Below, one piece after another: positions 54,636 to 64,000 of a stretch of 64,000 nt of DNA. Under the pieces are notes generated by a model. That model was not told the DNA's origin. It made no database searches and was given only the letters and a program-made list of their open reading frames with translations. Source of the DNA: Halomonas campaniensis (GTDB lineage Bacteria > Pseudomonadota > Gammaproteobacteria > Pseudomonadales > Halomonadaceae). The translations under genes and the position numbers were made by a program. The first letter of the stretch is position 1. The number at the start of each line of letters is the position of its first letter. The stretch lies in assembly GCF_002211105.1 (NCBI RefSeq), contig NZ_JPUA01000028.1, positions 122,960 to 186,959 of the forward strand, read 5' to 3'.

Positions 54636-55400
54636 CTAAGCGCTACCCCGCGCCTCACGAATTCGCTCGTAAGCGTTGCCGATTTCGCTGGTGCGTGCTT
54701 GGGCGACGTCGCGCATGCTGTCGGGGAGGCCTTTGCCGGCGAGTTTGTCCGGGTGGTTTTGGCTCATCAGGCGGCGGTAGGCTTTTTTGATCTCTGCATC
54801 GCTGGCGTCTTCAGAAACCCCGAGCACGCGGTAAGCGTCTTTGAGGGCCTCTTCGCTGGCGCCCTGGGAATTAGCAGCGGCACCGTGGAGCATCGCTTCG
54901 ATCTGCTGGACTTCCGCATCACTACAGCCTACGCCCCGGGCGACGCGCAGAATCATTTCGTGCTCGGCGGGATGAAGTACCCCGTCTGCCGCTATGGCGG
55001 TTAGCTGCACTTGGATAAACACCTGACGCAAAACCGGCTGGCGCTGGGTGAGGCGGTTAACGTTGGCCAGCTCGGCGTCCAGATTGAAGTCATCGGCGCG
55101 GCCACGTTCGAAGGCGGCGCGGGCCTTGGCACGCTGTTCGCCCTGAAGATGCATCTGGTCAAACAGCTTTTCAGCGATGTCCAGCTCGCCGTCGGTCACC
55201 TTGCCGTCTGCTTGGCATAGGCAACCCATCACAGAGAAGATCGACTCCAGAAAGCCCTCCTGGATGCGCATGCGGGCGATATTCAGACGACGGCTAAGGC
55301 GTTTGCCTAGCCACCAGCCCAGACCACCGCCAATCAGGAGGCCCACCGGGCCACCAAACGCAAGGCCAATCAAGGCGAAGATAATAATCAGAAATAGCAT
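54636..55400 (-). CDS. djlA: DjlA, membrane-anchored DnaJ co-chaperone
   Basis: The 254-aa product starts with a glycine-rich membrane segment (LIIIFALIGLAFGGPVGLLIGGGLGWWLG), followed by a TerB-like helical domain (CLCQADGKVTDGELDIAEKLF, AIAADGVLHPAEHEMILRVA) and a C-terminal J-domain (DAYRVLGVSEDASDAEIKKAYRRLMSQNHPDKL) with the HPD motif that stimulates DnaK. This architecture is that of DjlA. Confidence 0.9.
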   Translation of the reverse strand: MLFLIIIFALIGLAFGGPVGLLIGGGLGWWLGKRLSRRLNIARMRIQEGFLESIFSVMGCLCQADGKVTDGELDIAEKLFDQMHLQGEQRAKARAAFERGRADDFNLDAELANVNRLTQRQPVLRQVFIQVQLTAIAADGVLHPAEHEMILRVARGVGCSDAEVQQIEAMLHGAAANSQGASEEALKDAYRVLGVSEDASDAEIKKAYRRLMSQNHPDKLAGKGLPDSMRDVAQARTSEIGNAYERIREARGSA

Positions 55401-55432
55401 ATTGGTCTCAAAAGTAATGTGAAAATAATGAC

Positions 55433-57358
55433 TTACGGGAGTCGGGCGCGAATAGCCTGCTCAATGCCTGCGCTATCCAGCTGGCAGTCGGTAAGCAGCT
55501 GCGCAGGCGTGCCATGCTCTACAAAGGCGTCCGGTAGGCCGAGGTTGAGCACTTCCACCTGAACGCCTTCGGCGTGGAGCAGCTCATTCACAGCGCTGCC
55601 TGCGCCACCGGCTACCACGTTCTCTTCCAGGGTCACCAATAGTTCGTGCTCATCGGCGGCGTGAAGCACCGCATCGCGATCCAGCGGTTTGATGGAGCGC
55701 ATATTGATATGGGTAGCATTGAGTCGTTCGGCGACTTCTGCTGCGGCGCTATTGAGGCTGCCAAAGGCGAGCAGCGCAATACGCACCCCGTCGTTGGCGG
55801 CATGGCGGCGTACTTCCGCTTTACCAATGGCCAGTGGCTCAAGGTGCGCGGGGATCTCCACGCCTGGGCCAGTGCCGCGGGGGTAGCGCACCGCGGCGGG
55901 GCCGGGGTGGTGATAGGCGGCACTCAGCATAGCGCGGCACTCAGCCTCATCCGCCGGGGCCAGAATCACCATGCCGGGCACACAGCGCAGGAAAGAGAGA
56001 TCCATACTGCCGTGGTGGGTGGGGCCGTCTTCGCCCACCAAGCCTGCGCGGTCAATGGCGAAGGTAACATCCAGGTTCTGCACCGCGACGTCGTGAATCA
56101 ACTGGTCATAGCCGCGTTGTAGAAAGGTGGAGTAGATCGCGACCACCGGTTTCATGCCTTCGCAGGCCATACCCGCGGCGAGGGTTACCGCGTGCTGCTC
56201 GGCAATCGCCACATCAAAATAGCGCTCTGGGTACTCTTTTGAGAAGCGAATCAGGTCGGAGCCTTCGCGCATGGCGGGGGTAATGCCCATCAGGCGTGAA
56301 TCGGTGGCGGCCATATCGCAGAGCCATTCGCCGAACACATTGCAGTATTTTTTCTTCGCGGGTGGCGGGGTAACCACTGGTTTCTTGACCGTAGTCGTGT
56401 TGGCTAGCGTTTCGGGCTTTTCCAGTTTGGTAATGGCGTGGTAGCCAATCTGATCCGCCTCGGCGGGCAGGAAGCCTTTGCCTTTGACTGTTTTGATATG
56501 GAGAAACTGTGGGCCGTCCAGGTCACGCAGGTTTTCGAGCGTATCGGTGAGCGCGTCGAGATCGTGGCCATCCATGGGGCCTACGTAGTTAAAGCCCATC
56601 TCTTCAAACAGCGTGGCGGGGCTGACCATGCCTTTCATATGCTCTTCGGTGCGCCGGGCCAGTTCCAGTGCGCCGGGCAGGTGGGAAAGCACTTTTTTGC
56701 TCTCTTCGCGTATTTTTAGATAGGGCTTGCTGGAGAGCACCCGGGCAAGATAGGTCGCCATGCCGCCGACGTTCTCGGAAATCGACATCTCGTTGTCGTT
56801 GAGAATCACCAGCAGGTTGGCGTCTACGTGGCCCGCGTGGGCCAGGGCTTCAAAGGCCATGCCAGCGGTGAGTGCACCGTCGCCAATAATCGCGCACACA
56901 CGGCGCTTATCGCCCTGTGCCTTGGCTGCCAGCGCCATCCCCAGCGCCGCCGAAATCGACGTGCTGGAGTGGCCGACGCCGAAGGTGTCGTACTCGGACT
57001 CGGCGCGGCGAGGAAACGCCGCCAAGCCGCCGTGCTGGCGAATGCTGAGCATTGCCTCGCGGCGGCCAGTGAGAATCTTGTGCGGGTAGGCCTGATGGCC
57101 TACGTCCCACACCAGTCGGTCATTGGGCGTTTGGTAGATATGGTGCAGAGCAATGCTCAGCTCAACCACGCCGAGTCCAGCGCCAAAGTGACCGCCGGAA
57201 ACACCCACACTATAAAGCAGGTAGGCGCGCAGCTCGTCAGCCAGTTGGGCGAGTTGCTTGGCGTTCATGGCCCGCAGCGCGGCGGGGTGCTCAAAGGAGT
57301 CGAGCAGCGGCGTCGTGGGGCGCTCGCGGGGGATTTCGTCGAACAGCTTCATGGGCAT
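55433..57358 (-). CDS. dxs: 1-deoxy-D-xylulose-5-phosphate synthase
   Basis: This 641-aa thiamine-diphosphate enzyme makes DXP from pyruvate and glyceraldehyde-3-phosphate, the first step of the MEP isoprenoid pathway. Landmarks: [18 protein letters not shown], the thiamine-diphosphate motif [18 protein letters not shown] then NDNEMSIS, the transketolase central part with [17 protein letters not shown], and [19 protein letters not shown]. It lies 2 bp downstream of ispA. An in-frame ATG at 57352 is another possible start. Confidence 0.95.
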   Translation of the reverse strand: MPMKLFDEIPRERPTTPLLDSFEHPAALRAMNAKQLAQLADELRAYLLYSVGVSGGHFGAGLGVVELSIALHHIYQTPNDRLVWDVGHQAYPHKILTGRREAMLSIRQHGGLAAFPRRAESEYDTFGVGHSSTSISAALGMALAAKAQGDKRRVCAIIGDGALTAGMAFEALAHAGHVDANLLVILNDNEMSISENVGGMATYLARVLSSKPYLKIREESKKVLSHLPGALELARRTEEHMKGMVSPATLFEEMGFNYVGPMDGHDLDALTDTLENLRDLDGPQFLHIKTVKGKGFLPAEADQIGYHAITKLEKPETLANTTTVKKPVVTPPPAKKKYCNVFGEWLCDMAATDSRLMGITPAMREGSDLIRFSKEYPERYFDVAIAEQHAVTLAAGMACEGMKPVVAIYSTFLQRGYDQLIHDVAVQNLDVTFAIDRAGLVGEDGPTHHGSMDLSFLRCVPGMVILAPADEAECRAMLSAAYHHPGPAAVRYPRGTGPGVEIPAHLEPLAIGKAEVRRHAANDGVRIALLAFGSLNSAAAEVAERLNATHINMRSIKPLDRDAVLHAADEHELLVTLEENVVAGGAGSAVNELLHAEGVQVEVLNLGLPDAFVEHGTPAQLLTDCQLDSAGIEQAIRARLP

Positions 57359-57360
57359 CT

Positions 57361-58254
57361 TTAGTGGTCGCGCTCGATCATATAGTGGGCTAAGTCGGCC
57401 AGCGGTGCAGCACGTTCGCCCAGTGGGGCGAGCGAGGCAATGGCCTCGTCAATCAGGCTGTGCGCTTTGCGTTGAGCACCTTCTAACCCCAGCAGGCTGG
57501 GGTAGGTGGGCTTGGCGCGTGCGGCATCGGCGCCTGACGTTTTGCCTAGGGTAACGGTATCGCCGATCACATCCAGGATGTCGTCGTGAATCTGAAAGGC
57601 TAGCCCAATGGCGCGGGCGTAGCGAGTCAGCGCCGTTAAGCGGGGGTCGGAGTCTTCAACGGCAACCAGACCGCCCAAGCGCACAGCAGCAACAATGAGG
57701 GCGCCCGTTTTATGCGCGTGCATATGGGCCAGGGCGTCGACATCCGGGTGGCCACCAACGGCGTCTAAATCCAGCGCTTGCCCCGCCACCATGCCATCAC
57801 GTCCAGAGGCGGAAGCCAGGGTGTGTACCAGGTGGCCCAGCCGGGGGTGAGCGTTGCTTGCCAGTACCTCAAACGCCAGCGCCTGCAAGGCGTCGCCGGC
57901 CAGAATTGCGCTCGCTTCATCAAAGGCTTTATGCACCGTGGGCTGACCACGGCGAAGGTCGTCGTCATCCATGGCGGGTAAATCATCATGGATCAACGAA
58001 TAGGCGTGGATTAACTCGATGGCCGCGGCGGGGGCGTCCAGGGCGCTCTCTTCAGCCCCTAGCGCGTGCCCGGCCATATAGACCAGCAGCGGGCGTAGGC
58101 GTTTGCCACCGGCCAGCAGGCCATGGCGCATGGCGGCTTCAAGCCTTGGCGCTACCGCTGGGCGGCTATCAAACAGCGCCGCCAGGGTGGCATCTACACG
58201 GGCATTGCTGGTCTGGCGCAGGGTGGCAAGCTGGCTAGGCTGCACGGCTACCAT
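57361..58254 (-). CDS. ispA: Farnesyl diphosphate synthase (polyprenyl synthetase)
   Basis: The 297-aa enzyme condenses isopentenyl diphosphate with allylic diphosphates up to farnesyl diphosphate. The first aspartate-rich motif is [14 protein letters not shown] (about 92-105) and the second is [13 protein letters not shown] (about 230-242); [14 protein letters not shown] lies near 50. It overlaps xseB by 7 bp and feeds on products of the pathway begun by dxs, in the common xseB-ispA-dxs order. Confidence 0.94.
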   Translation of the reverse strand: MVAVQPSQLATLRQTSNARVDATLAALFDSRPAVAPRLEAAMRHGLLAGGKRLRPLLVYMAGHALGAEESALDAPAAAIELIHAYSLIHDDLPAMDDDDLRRGQPTVHKAFDEASAILAGDALQALAFEVLASNAHPRLGHLVHTLASASGRDGMVAGQALDLDAVGGHPDVDALAHMHAHKTGALIVAAVRLGGLVAVEDSDPRLTALTRYARAIGLAFQIHDDILDVIGDTVTLGKTSGADAARAKPTYPSLLGLEGAQRKAHSLIDEAIASLAPLGERAAPLADLAHYMIERDH

Positions 58255-58538
58255 GGGGGCGTCTCCTTGCTGTCATCCTCGGCCGCATCCTTGGGGTCGT
58301 CGGGGCCAGCGAAGGGGGCGACGTTTAAACGCCCTTCGCTGTCTTCACTCAGCGCCCGCACTTTAAGTTCGGCGCTATCCAAACGCTGCTGGGCATCGCG
58401 GGTTAGCCGCACGCCCTGTTCAAACGCGGTCAGTGCATCTTCCAATGAGAGCTCGCCTGACTCGAGACGTTCAACGATGGTTTCGAGTTGCTCAACCGTC
58501 GCGGCAAAGTCCTGCGGGGGTGGTGTCTTGTCGCTCAT
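58248..58538 (-). CDS. xseB: Exodeoxyribonuclease VII small subunit
   Basis: I chose ATG 58538, where the family similarity begins; the longer frame has no support. The 96-aa protein has the XseB signature [50 protein letters not shown]. It binds XseA (not in the window) to form the single-strand nuclease. Its C-terminal 25 residues are acidic. It heads the xseB-ispA-dxs operon. Confidence 0.92.
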   Translation of the reverse strand: MSDKTPPPQDFAATVEQLETIVERLESGELSLEDALTAFEQGVRLTRDAQQRLDSAELKVRALSEDSEGRLNVAPFAGPDDPKDAAEDDSKETPPW

Positions 58539-58786
58539 TGGGGGGTGCCTGCAAACCGGTATGTTTTTAAATAAGCTGAAATAAGCCCACAGTATACACC
58601 GAGGCTGGGGGGCGGCGTCTGCCCTCTTCAGTACAGCTTGTTGCGCAACTTGCGATCCATTCATCGTCTGCACGCAGACTTTTCATCATTCACACCCGGC
58701 CTGAACGGCGCGGGCTGTGCTACGATATGCGCCTCCCGTGAACCGATACACGGCGCATGCCGCCGACCATAGAGGTTGATTCAGCC

Positions 58787-60031
58787 ATGGCCAAAACGTC
58801 CCTGGACAAGAGCAAGATCAAGATCCTGCTACTCGAGGGCGTCCACCAAAGTGCGGTGGACAATTTTCACAACGCCGGTTATGAAAATATCGAGCATCTG
58901 CCTACATCCCTTGATGAAGACGCGCTGATTGACAAGATCCGCGATGTTCACTTCATCGGTATTCGCTCCCGCACCCAGCTCACTGAGCGTGTGTTCGAAG
59001 CGGCTGAAAAACTGGTCGGCGTTGGCTGTTTCTGTATCGGCACCAATCAGGTAGATCTGACTGCCGCCCTTGCTCGCGGCATCGCGGTATTTAACGCACC
59101 TTACTCCAATACCCGTTCGGTGGCTGAGCTGGTGCTGGCAGAAGCGATTATGCTGCTGCGCGGAATCCCTGAGAAAAACGCCCGCGCTCACCAGGGTGGC
59201 TGGCTGAAGTCAGCGAAGAACTCCCACGAAGCGCGTGGTAAAACGCTGGGTATTGTGGGGTACGGTAGCATCGGCGCCCAGCTCTCTGTGCTGGCCGAGT
59301 CGCTAGGCTTTAACGTCATTTTTTACGATGTAGTTGCCAAGCTAGGCATGGGCAATGCCAGCCAAGTAGGCAGCCTTGAAGAGCTTCTGGGCCGGGCCGA
59401 TGTGGTCAGCCTGCACGTGCCCGACCTTGCCTCTACCCGCTGGATGATTGGCGCGAAAGAGATCGCTGCCATGAAGCAAGGCGCTATCTTGATTAACGCT
59501 GCCCGCGGCAGCGTGGTGGAAATTGATGCGCTGGCTGAGGCGATTAAGGCTGGCAAGCTTAACGGCGCCGCGATTGATGTCTTCCCAGTTGAACCGAAAG
59601 GCAACAACGAGGAGTTCCAGAGCCCGCTACGCGGCCTGGAGAACGTGATTCTGACGCCGCACGTAGGTGGTTCTACTCTGGAAGCCCAGGAGAACATCGG
59701 TATCGAAGTGTCAGAAAAACTGATCACTTACTCTGATAACGGTACCACGGTGACCTCGGTCAACTTCCCAGAAGTCGCGCTGCCCGCTCACCCGGACAAG
59801 CACCGTCTGCTGCATATTCACGATAACGTGCCGGGTGTGCTCTCGCAGATCAACCGCGTGCTGTCTGAAAACGGCATCAACATCTCCGGTCAGTACCTGC
59901 AAACCAATGAAAAAGTCGGCTATGTGGTTATTGACGTAGATAAAGCTTACGGCCCTCAAGCGCTGGAAGCGTTGAAACAGGTTGAGCATACGCTGAAGAT
60001 TCGTGCGCTCTACTCGGCGCAGAATAGCTAA
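58787..60031 (+). CDS. serA: D-3-phosphoglycerate dehydrogenase
   Basis: I chose ATG 58787 (AGAGG 11 bases upstream), giving 414 aa. It starts serine synthesis by oxidising 3-phosphoglycerate with NAD. Landmarks: GVGCFCIGTNQVDLTAA, NTRSVAELVLAE, the nucleotide loop GIVGYGSIGAQLSVLAE, the catalytic arginine in INAARGSVVE, the glutamate/histidine pair near DVFPVEPKG and LTPHVGGST, and a C-terminal ACT domain (RLLHIHDNVPGVLSQINRVLS) for serine feedback. A terminator follows. Confidence 0.95.
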   Translation: MAKTSLDKSKIKILLLEGVHQSAVDNFHNAGYENIEHLPTSLDEDALIDKIRDVHFIGIRSRTQLTERVFEAAEKLVGVGCFCIGTNQVDLTAALARGIAVFNAPYSNTRSVAELVLAEAIMLLRGIPEKNARAHQGGWLKSAKNSHEARGKTLGIVGYGSIGAQLSVLAESLGFNVIFYDVVAKLGMGNASQVGSLEELLGRADVVSLHVPDLASTRWMIGAKEIAAMKQGAILINAARGSVVEIDALAEAIKAGKLNGAAIDVFPVEPKGNNEEFQSPLRGLENVILTPHVGGSTLEAQENIGIEVSEKLITYSDNGTTVTSVNFPEVALPAHPDKHRLLHIHDNVPGVLSQINRVLSENGINISGQYLQTNEKVGYVVIDVDKAYGPQALEALKQVEHTLKIRALYSAQNS

Positions 60032-60062
60032 CGCAATTGGTTAAATAAATTGGCTATAAAAA

Positions 60063-60084
60063 CGGCGTCTCTTGCGAGGCGCCG
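60063..60084 (+). terminator. Terminator after serA
   Basis: CGGCGTCTC and GAGGCGCCG form a 9-bp stem with one G-T pair and a TTGC loop, followed by a T-rich run, 32 bp after the serA stop and before the convergent pirin gene. Confidence 0.75.
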
Positions 60085-60133
60085 TATTGCTTTTGGAAAC
60101 CAACACGGGTTGTTAAGCCGTTTAACAAAGTAA

Positions 60134-60823
60134 TCAAGCCAAATCAAACAGCAACACTTCGCCCGCTTCTTGCCCCGTGAGACTGATCGACTCTTCCGGC
60201 GTAAACGCCGCGGCGTCGCCTGCGCTTAGCGTCTCGCCGTTAACTTCCATTTCGCCGTTGATCACATGCAGCCAAGCGTAGCGGGAAGGAGGCGCTGTTG
60301 CCTGTTCGCCAGGGTTAAACAAGCCCGCGTATAGATTGACGTCCTGGTTGATGCTCACTGACCCCTCGCGAACTTCTTCAGAGGCCACTAAGCGCCACTG
60401 GCCTTGCCGTTCGGCGGCTGGAAAGGCTTTCTGTTCATAGCTGGGTTTAATGCCGAGCTGCTTGGGTTTGATCCAGATCTGCAGGAAGTGCAGCTCATTC
60501 TGCTTGGAGTGATTGAACTCGCTGTGCAGCACCCCGGTGCCCGCCGACATGCGCTGTACATCGCCCGGGCGCATCACCTCGCCATTGCCCATGTTGTCCT
60601 TGTGCTCCATTTCACCGTCAAGCACATAGGAGATAATCTCCATATCCCGGTGCGGGTGGGCGCCAAAGCCATGGCCGCCCGCAACGCGATCCTCATTGAT
60701 CACGCGCAAGGCGCGAAAGCCCATATGGTTGCGATCAACATAGTTGGCAAACGAAAAGGTATGGAAGGAGCGCAGCCAGCCGTGGTCGGCATAGCCCCGC
60801 TCGTTGGAACGACGAATAATCAT
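60134..60823 (-). CDS. Pirin family protein (quercetin 2,3-dioxygenase-like)
   Basis: I chose ATG 60823 (GGAG 7 bases upstream), giving 229 aa. The bicupin has metal ligands in GFGAHPHRDMEIISYVLDG, and the HSEFNHSKQNELHFLQIW segment carries further family histidine/glutamate residues. Some bacterial pirins act as quercetinases, others as regulators; the natural substrate is not known. Confidence 0.9.
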   Translation of the reverse strand: MIIRRSNERGYADHGWLRSFHTFSFANYVDRNHMGFRALRVINEDRVAGGHGFGAHPHRDMEIISYVLDGEMEHKDNMGNGEVMRPGDVQRMSAGTGVLHSEFNHSKQNELHFLQIWIKPKQLGIKPSYEQKAFPAAERQGQWRLVASEEVREGSVSINQDVNLYAGLFNPGEQATAPPSRYAWLHVINGEMEVNGETLSAGDAAAFTPEESISLTGQEAGEVLLFDLA

Positions 60824-61034
60824 GCTGTACTCCGCAGGTTGCGTTAGAGGTAATAGTGACAATATACGCCTCGTTGAGACCGCGTGGGGTGAAGCTTTCA
60901 GTACGTTTCTGTCGAATAAATCGATGTATTAAATAAGATGGCCACCGCTAAACTTTTGGTTAGCTTTCGCGTAAAATCCTGGCCTCTTTTAACCCGGTCC
61001 GCCCTTTGCGAGGGTGACTACCTGGAGCAAGTGC

Positions 61035-61985
61035 ATGTCTGAGTTTAACGATACCCCGCCCATTGTGGTCGCGGCGCTGTACAAATTCGTCACCCTGAAC
61101 GACTTCGAAGCGCTGCGTGAGCCGCTGCGCCAAACCATGCTGGATAACGGTGTCAAAGGCACCTTGCTGCTCGCCAAAGAAGGCATTAACGGTACGGTGG
61201 CGGGTAGTCGCGAGGGCATCGACGCCCTGCTTGTCTGGCTGACCGCTGACCCGCGTTTGGCGGATATTGACCATAAAGAGTCCTATTGCGACGAAACGCC
61301 GTTCTACCGCACCAAGGTCAAACTCAAAAAAGAGATCGTTACCCTCGGCGTGCCCGACATCGACCCCAATGACACCGTGGGTACTTATGTCGAGCCGGAA
61401 AACTGGAACGACATCATCGCCGACCCTGAAGTGCTGGTGATCGATACTCGCAATGATTACGAAGTGGCGATTGGCAGCTTCGAGCGGGCGATCGATCCTA
61501 AAACCACTACGTTCCGTGAATTTCCCGAGTACGTGCGTGAGCACTACGACCCGGAAAAGCATAAGAAAGTGGCCATGTTCTGCACCGGTGGCATCCGCTG
61601 TGAAAAAGCCTCCAGCTTTATGCTTAAAGAGGGCTTTGAAGAGGTCTATCACCTGAAAGGTGGCGTGCTGAACTACCTGGAGAAAGTCCCGGAAGAGCAG
61701 TCGCTATGGCGCGGTGAGTGTTTTGTGTTCGACAACCGAGTGACGGTTCGCCACGACTTAAGCAAAGGTGAGTTCGAGCAGTGCCACGCCTGCCGCATGC
61801 CGATCTCTGCTGAAGATATGCAGTCTTCTGCTTACGAGCCGGGGATTAGCTGCCCACACTGCATCGATTCTTTGCCGGAGAAGACCCGCGCTGCCGCCCG
61901 TGAACGCCAGCGCCAAATCGATCTAGCCAAACAGCGCGGCGAGCCGCACCCCTTAGGCCGTGATACCCGGCTAATGAAAAAATAA
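61035..61985 (+). CDS. trhO: tRNA uridine(34) hydroxylase TrhO (YceA, rhodanese family)
   Basis: I chose ATG 61035 (GGAG 8 bases upstream), giving 316 aa. Layout: an N-terminal domain ([41 protein letters not shown]), a rhodanese domain with the active-site cysteine in [17 protein letters not shown], and a C-terminal cysteine-rich segment ([18 protein letters not shown]) that may bind metal. TrhO catalyses oxygen-dependent hydroxylation of U34 in several tRNAs. Confidence 0.93.
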   Translation: MSEFNDTPPIVVAALYKFVTLNDFEALREPLRQTMLDNGVKGTLLLAKEGINGTVAGSREGIDALLVWLTADPRLADIDHKESYCDETPFYRTKVKLKKEIVTLGVPDIDPNDTVGTYVEPENWNDIIADPEVLVIDTRNDYEVAIGSFERAIDPKTTTFREFPEYVREHYDPEKHKKVAMFCTGGIRCEKASSFMLKEGFEEVYHLKGGVLNYLEKVPEEQSLWRGECFVFDNRVTVRHDLSKGEFEQCHACRMPISAEDMQSSAYEPGISCPHCIDSLPEKTRAAARERQRQIDLAKQRGEPHPLGRDTRLMKK

Positions 61986-62071
61986 GCGAGGGCACAGTAG
62001 GCAGGCATCGTGGACAAGCCTTGTGGGCTAGACTGATGGGCAAAAGTGTCACTCAAAACCAGGAGTTCACC

Positions 62072-62908
62072 ATGCCCATTACCTCTGACCGACGCTCTTC
62101 TGACGGATCCTTTTCTGAAGATCCATCGTCAACTGCCCCCCCTCTGCAGCGCCTTGATCATCAAGGTGTCATCACGTTAATCATGAGTACACCGGAGCGC
62201 TTTAATGCGCTCTCGGAAGCCATGCTGGAAGCACTTCACGACGCCCTGACCGAGATTGCGGACGATAGCAGCGTGCGCTGTGTTGTCCTCGCCGCGGAAG
62301 GGAAAGCCTTTTGCGCCGGGCATGACCTGAAGCAGATGCGCGCCAACCCCGATAAAGCCTACTACCAAACGTTGTTTGCCCGCTGTGGCGACGTGATGCA
62401 GGCGATTGTGCACCTGCCCGTACCGGTAATTGCCAAAGTGCAGGGCATCGCCACCGCCGCAGGCTGCCAACTGGTGGCGAGCTGTGACTTGGCCGTCGCT
62501 GCGCGCAGCGCCCGCTTTGCTGTTTCCGGGATCAACGTGGGGCTGTTTTGCTCCACCCCGGCGGTAGCGCTCTCCCGCAACGTGGCCTCTAAGCGCGCCA
62601 TGGAGATGCTGCTGACCGGGGAGTTTATCAGCGCTGAGCAGGCTGCCGAGTGGGGCCTGATTAATCGCGTGGCAGAAGACGACGCGCTGGATGCAGCCAC
62701 GGACGAGCTGACCGCCAGTATCTGCGCGAAAAGTGCCGTTGCGGTGCGCACTGGAAAAGCCATGTTTGCCCGCCAGCTCTCCATGCCGCTCGACGAAGCC
62801 TACGCCTTTGCCGGGGAAACCATGGCCTGCAATATGCTGGCCGAGGATGTGGGTGAGGGGATCGATGCGTTTATTGCCAAGCGGCCACCGCAGTGGCGGC
62901 ATCGCTGA
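62072..62908 (+). CDS. Enoyl-CoA hydratase family protein
   Basis: I chose ATG 62072 (AGGAG 7 bases upstream), giving 278 aa. Crotonase motifs: STPERFNALSEAM, KAFCAGHDLKQM (first oxyanion segment), IATAAGCQLVASCDLAVA (second), then SGINVGLFCSTPAVALSR in the region that carries the catalytic acid in classical hydratases; no glutamate is evident there, so the chemistry may differ from crotonase. It resembles human ECHDC3-type proteins. The IclR regulator downstream may control it. Confidence 0.88.
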   Translation: MPITSDRRSSDGSFSEDPSSTAPPLQRLDHQGVITLIMSTPERFNALSEAMLEALHDALTEIADDSSVRCVVLAAEGKAFCAGHDLKQMRANPDKAYYQTLFARCGDVMQAIVHLPVPVIAKVQGIATAAGCQLVASCDLAVAARSARFAVSGINVGLFCSTPAVALSRNVASKRAMEMLLTGEFISAEQAAEWGLINRVAEDDALDAATDELTASICAKSAVAVRTGKAMFARQLSMPLDEAYAFAGETMACNMLAEDVGEGIDAFIAKRPPQWRHR

Positions 62909-63066
62909 ATGAATGGAATTCGTTTCCGTAAACGCGACAATTGCCCTGTTGTCACGTTATCCTGACGCCCTTTGTGTTTTTCGTGGCCGCCCTGAGAAGG
63001 GCGCTTTGCGTAAGTAGGAGCGCTTTTGGGAGCGTTTTTTGAGAGCGTCTTTTAGGAGAAAGCCAG

Positions 63067-63888
63067 GTGAGTGAAGCCAAACGCAGGACGGTCGGTCGTC
63101 CGGCGAGTACCGCCAAAGCTAGCGGTGGTCATAGCCAGTCGCTGGTACGTGGCTTAACGCTGCTGGAACATCTCGCAGCAAGCCCACTTGGGCTAGCCCT
63201 TTCAGAAGTGGCAGAGATGGCCGAGTTGGCACCCTCTACCACCCACCGCTTGCTACAAGCCTTGCAGAGCCAGGGGTTTGTCACCCAGGAGAACGAGCAG
63301 GGGCTATGGCGAATCGATGTTAAAACCTTCCGTATCGGCAATAGCTTTCTTGAAGCCCGCGACGTGGTGGCCACAAGTCGTCCCTTTCTGCGTCGTTTAA
63401 CCACTGAAACCGGTGAAACCGCGAACTTGGGCATTCGCGATGGGGCCACGGCGGTATTTTTAGCGCAGCATGAATCACCACAGATGATGCGCATGATCAC
63501 CCGCTTAGGTTCCCGTGCACCGCTGCATGCCTCAGGGGTAGGTAAAGCACTGCTGGCATGGATGCCTGATGATGAACGGGCTCAGTTGCTGAATGGTCAC
63601 GAACTTGCAAGAGTGACCGCTAATACGCTCTATCAAGCCGACACACTGAAGGTGGAAACAGAGAAAATCCGTGCCCAGGGCTTTGCCTGCGACCGGGAAG
63701 AGCATGCCGTTGGCCTGCACTGCGTGGCCGCTTGTGTGTTCGATGAGCACGGCGCACCGTTGGCAGCCATCTCGGTGTCAGGCCCGGTGGCGCGAATCCC
63801 GGAAGCTCGCTTACTTACCCTGGGAGCGCTGGTTCGCCAAACGGCCGATGAAATTACCCAGCAGTTGGGTGGGCAGGTGCCGCGTTAA
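63067..63888 (+). CDS. IclR family transcriptional regulator
   Basis: The 273-aa product starts with GTG (AGGAG upstream). It has an N-terminal winged helix-turn-helix (VRGLTLLEHLAASPLGLALSEVAEMAELAPSTTHRLLQALQSQGFV) and the IclR effector domain (SRAPLHASGVGKALLAWM, FACDREEHAVGLHCVAACVFDEHG). Members usually repress catabolic genes and respond to aromatic or short-chain acids. The preceding enoyl-CoA hydratase gene is the nearest candidate target. Confidence 0.9.
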   Translation: MSEAKRRTVGRPASTAKASGGHSQSLVRGLTLLEHLAASPLGLALSEVAEMAELAPSTTHRLLQALQSQGFVTQENEQGLWRIDVKTFRIGNSFLEARDVVATSRPFLRRLTTETGETANLGIRDGATAVFLAQHESPQMMRMITRLGSRAPLHASGVGKALLAWMPDDERAQLLNGHELARVTANTLYQADTLKVETEKIRAQGFACDREEHAVGLHCVAACVFDEHGAPLAAISVSGPVARIPEARLLTLGALVRQTADEITQQLGGQVPR

Positions 63889-63905
63889 CCTGGGTCGTTG
63901 AACGA

Positions 63906-64000
63906 ATGATAAGTCTGTTTTTTGTCGCGCTGGTCAGCGCTACGCTGCTTCCCGGTGGGTCGGAAGTGTGGCTGGCGCGGCTGTGGTGCCTCGGCGAGCC
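63906..64000 (+). CDS. YqaA-like membrane protein, N-terminal start only
   Basis: A frame begins at ATG 63906 and runs off the window: MISLFFVALVSATLLPGGSE then VWLARLWCLGE. The SATLLPGGSEVWL pattern is that of the YqaA/DedA-type (SNARE-associated) membrane proteins, where the segment lies at the first helix. Only 31 residues are visible, so the call is tentative. Confidence 0.6.
   Translation, partial: MISLFFVALVSATLLPGGSEVWLARLWCLGE

Overview
The window looks like the chromosome of a gammaproteobacterium, most probably a Halomonadaceae member (Halomonas-like). This is inferred from gene content and order: comM / ubiK / glnK-amtB-glnK, fpr next to a LysR gene, an aapJQMP operon, phnDCEE, and dxs-ispA-xseB. 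No rRNA or tRNA gene and no CRISPR array was seen.

Region 1 (1 to 20422) is the inside and one complete end of a large Tn7-like transposon inserted in comM. The left part carries the transposition core on the + strand as a tightly overlapping operon: the end of tnsA, tnsB (DDE transposase), tnsC (AAA+ regulator), tniQ (target selector), and a protein with six zinc ribbons. The middle (5.6 to 17.4 kb) is cargo made of metabolic or detoxification enzymes, mostly beside divergent or adjacent regulators: an enoyl-CoA hydratase with a GlxA-type regulator, an EamA exporter with an AraC regulator, a DUF1330 protein and a flavodoxin-fold quinone reductase with a LysR regulator, a quinone oxidoreductase with a LysR regulator, a PhzF protein, a damaged RidA, and a medium-chain dehydrogenase. 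An IS630 remnant follows. At the far end, on the - strand, lies a 591-aa protein that I recognise as a TnsE homologue. A diverged fragment of the same gene (8.3 kb) sits before a 231-aa unknown gene, which suggests a composite or rearranged element.

The junction is visible. The comM frame is intact for 283 codons from 21271 to 20423, then runs into a TGT...-type transposon end with repeated TnsB-site-like motifs. The site, in the codons of a Gly-Gly-Gly stretch after the Walker A domain, appears to be the one used by the AbaR/Tn6022 comM-targeting elements of Acinetobacter (from memory). The broken comM frame ends 11 bp before the tnsE start, so tnsE may be read from the host comM promoter.

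Region 2 (20.4 to 28.3 kb) holds the 5' part of comM and an iron-uptake cluster: a FhuA-type siderophore receptor with a FhuD-like binding protein, and an IutA-like receptor with a PchR-like AraC regulator. There are Fur-box-like sites, and a small inverted-repeat (MITE-like) element lies between the two sets.

Region 3 (28.3 to 39.9 kb) holds ubiK, nitrogen sensing and ammonium uptake (glnK-amtB-glnK, with a sigma-54-like promoter), fpr with a divergent LysR gene, three tandem chemoreceptor genes that show a duplication scar, and a host-attachment-family protein.

Region 4 (39.9 to 64.0 kb) is core metabolism and transport: phnDCEE, a histidine phosphatase, RidA, the aapJQMP amino-acid transporter, speE-hemE, ribA, a hemolysin-III family protein, cheZ, a glutathione transferase, djlA, dxs-ispA-xseB, serA, a pirin, trhO, an enoyl-CoA hydratase, an IclR regulator, and the start of a yqaA-like gene.
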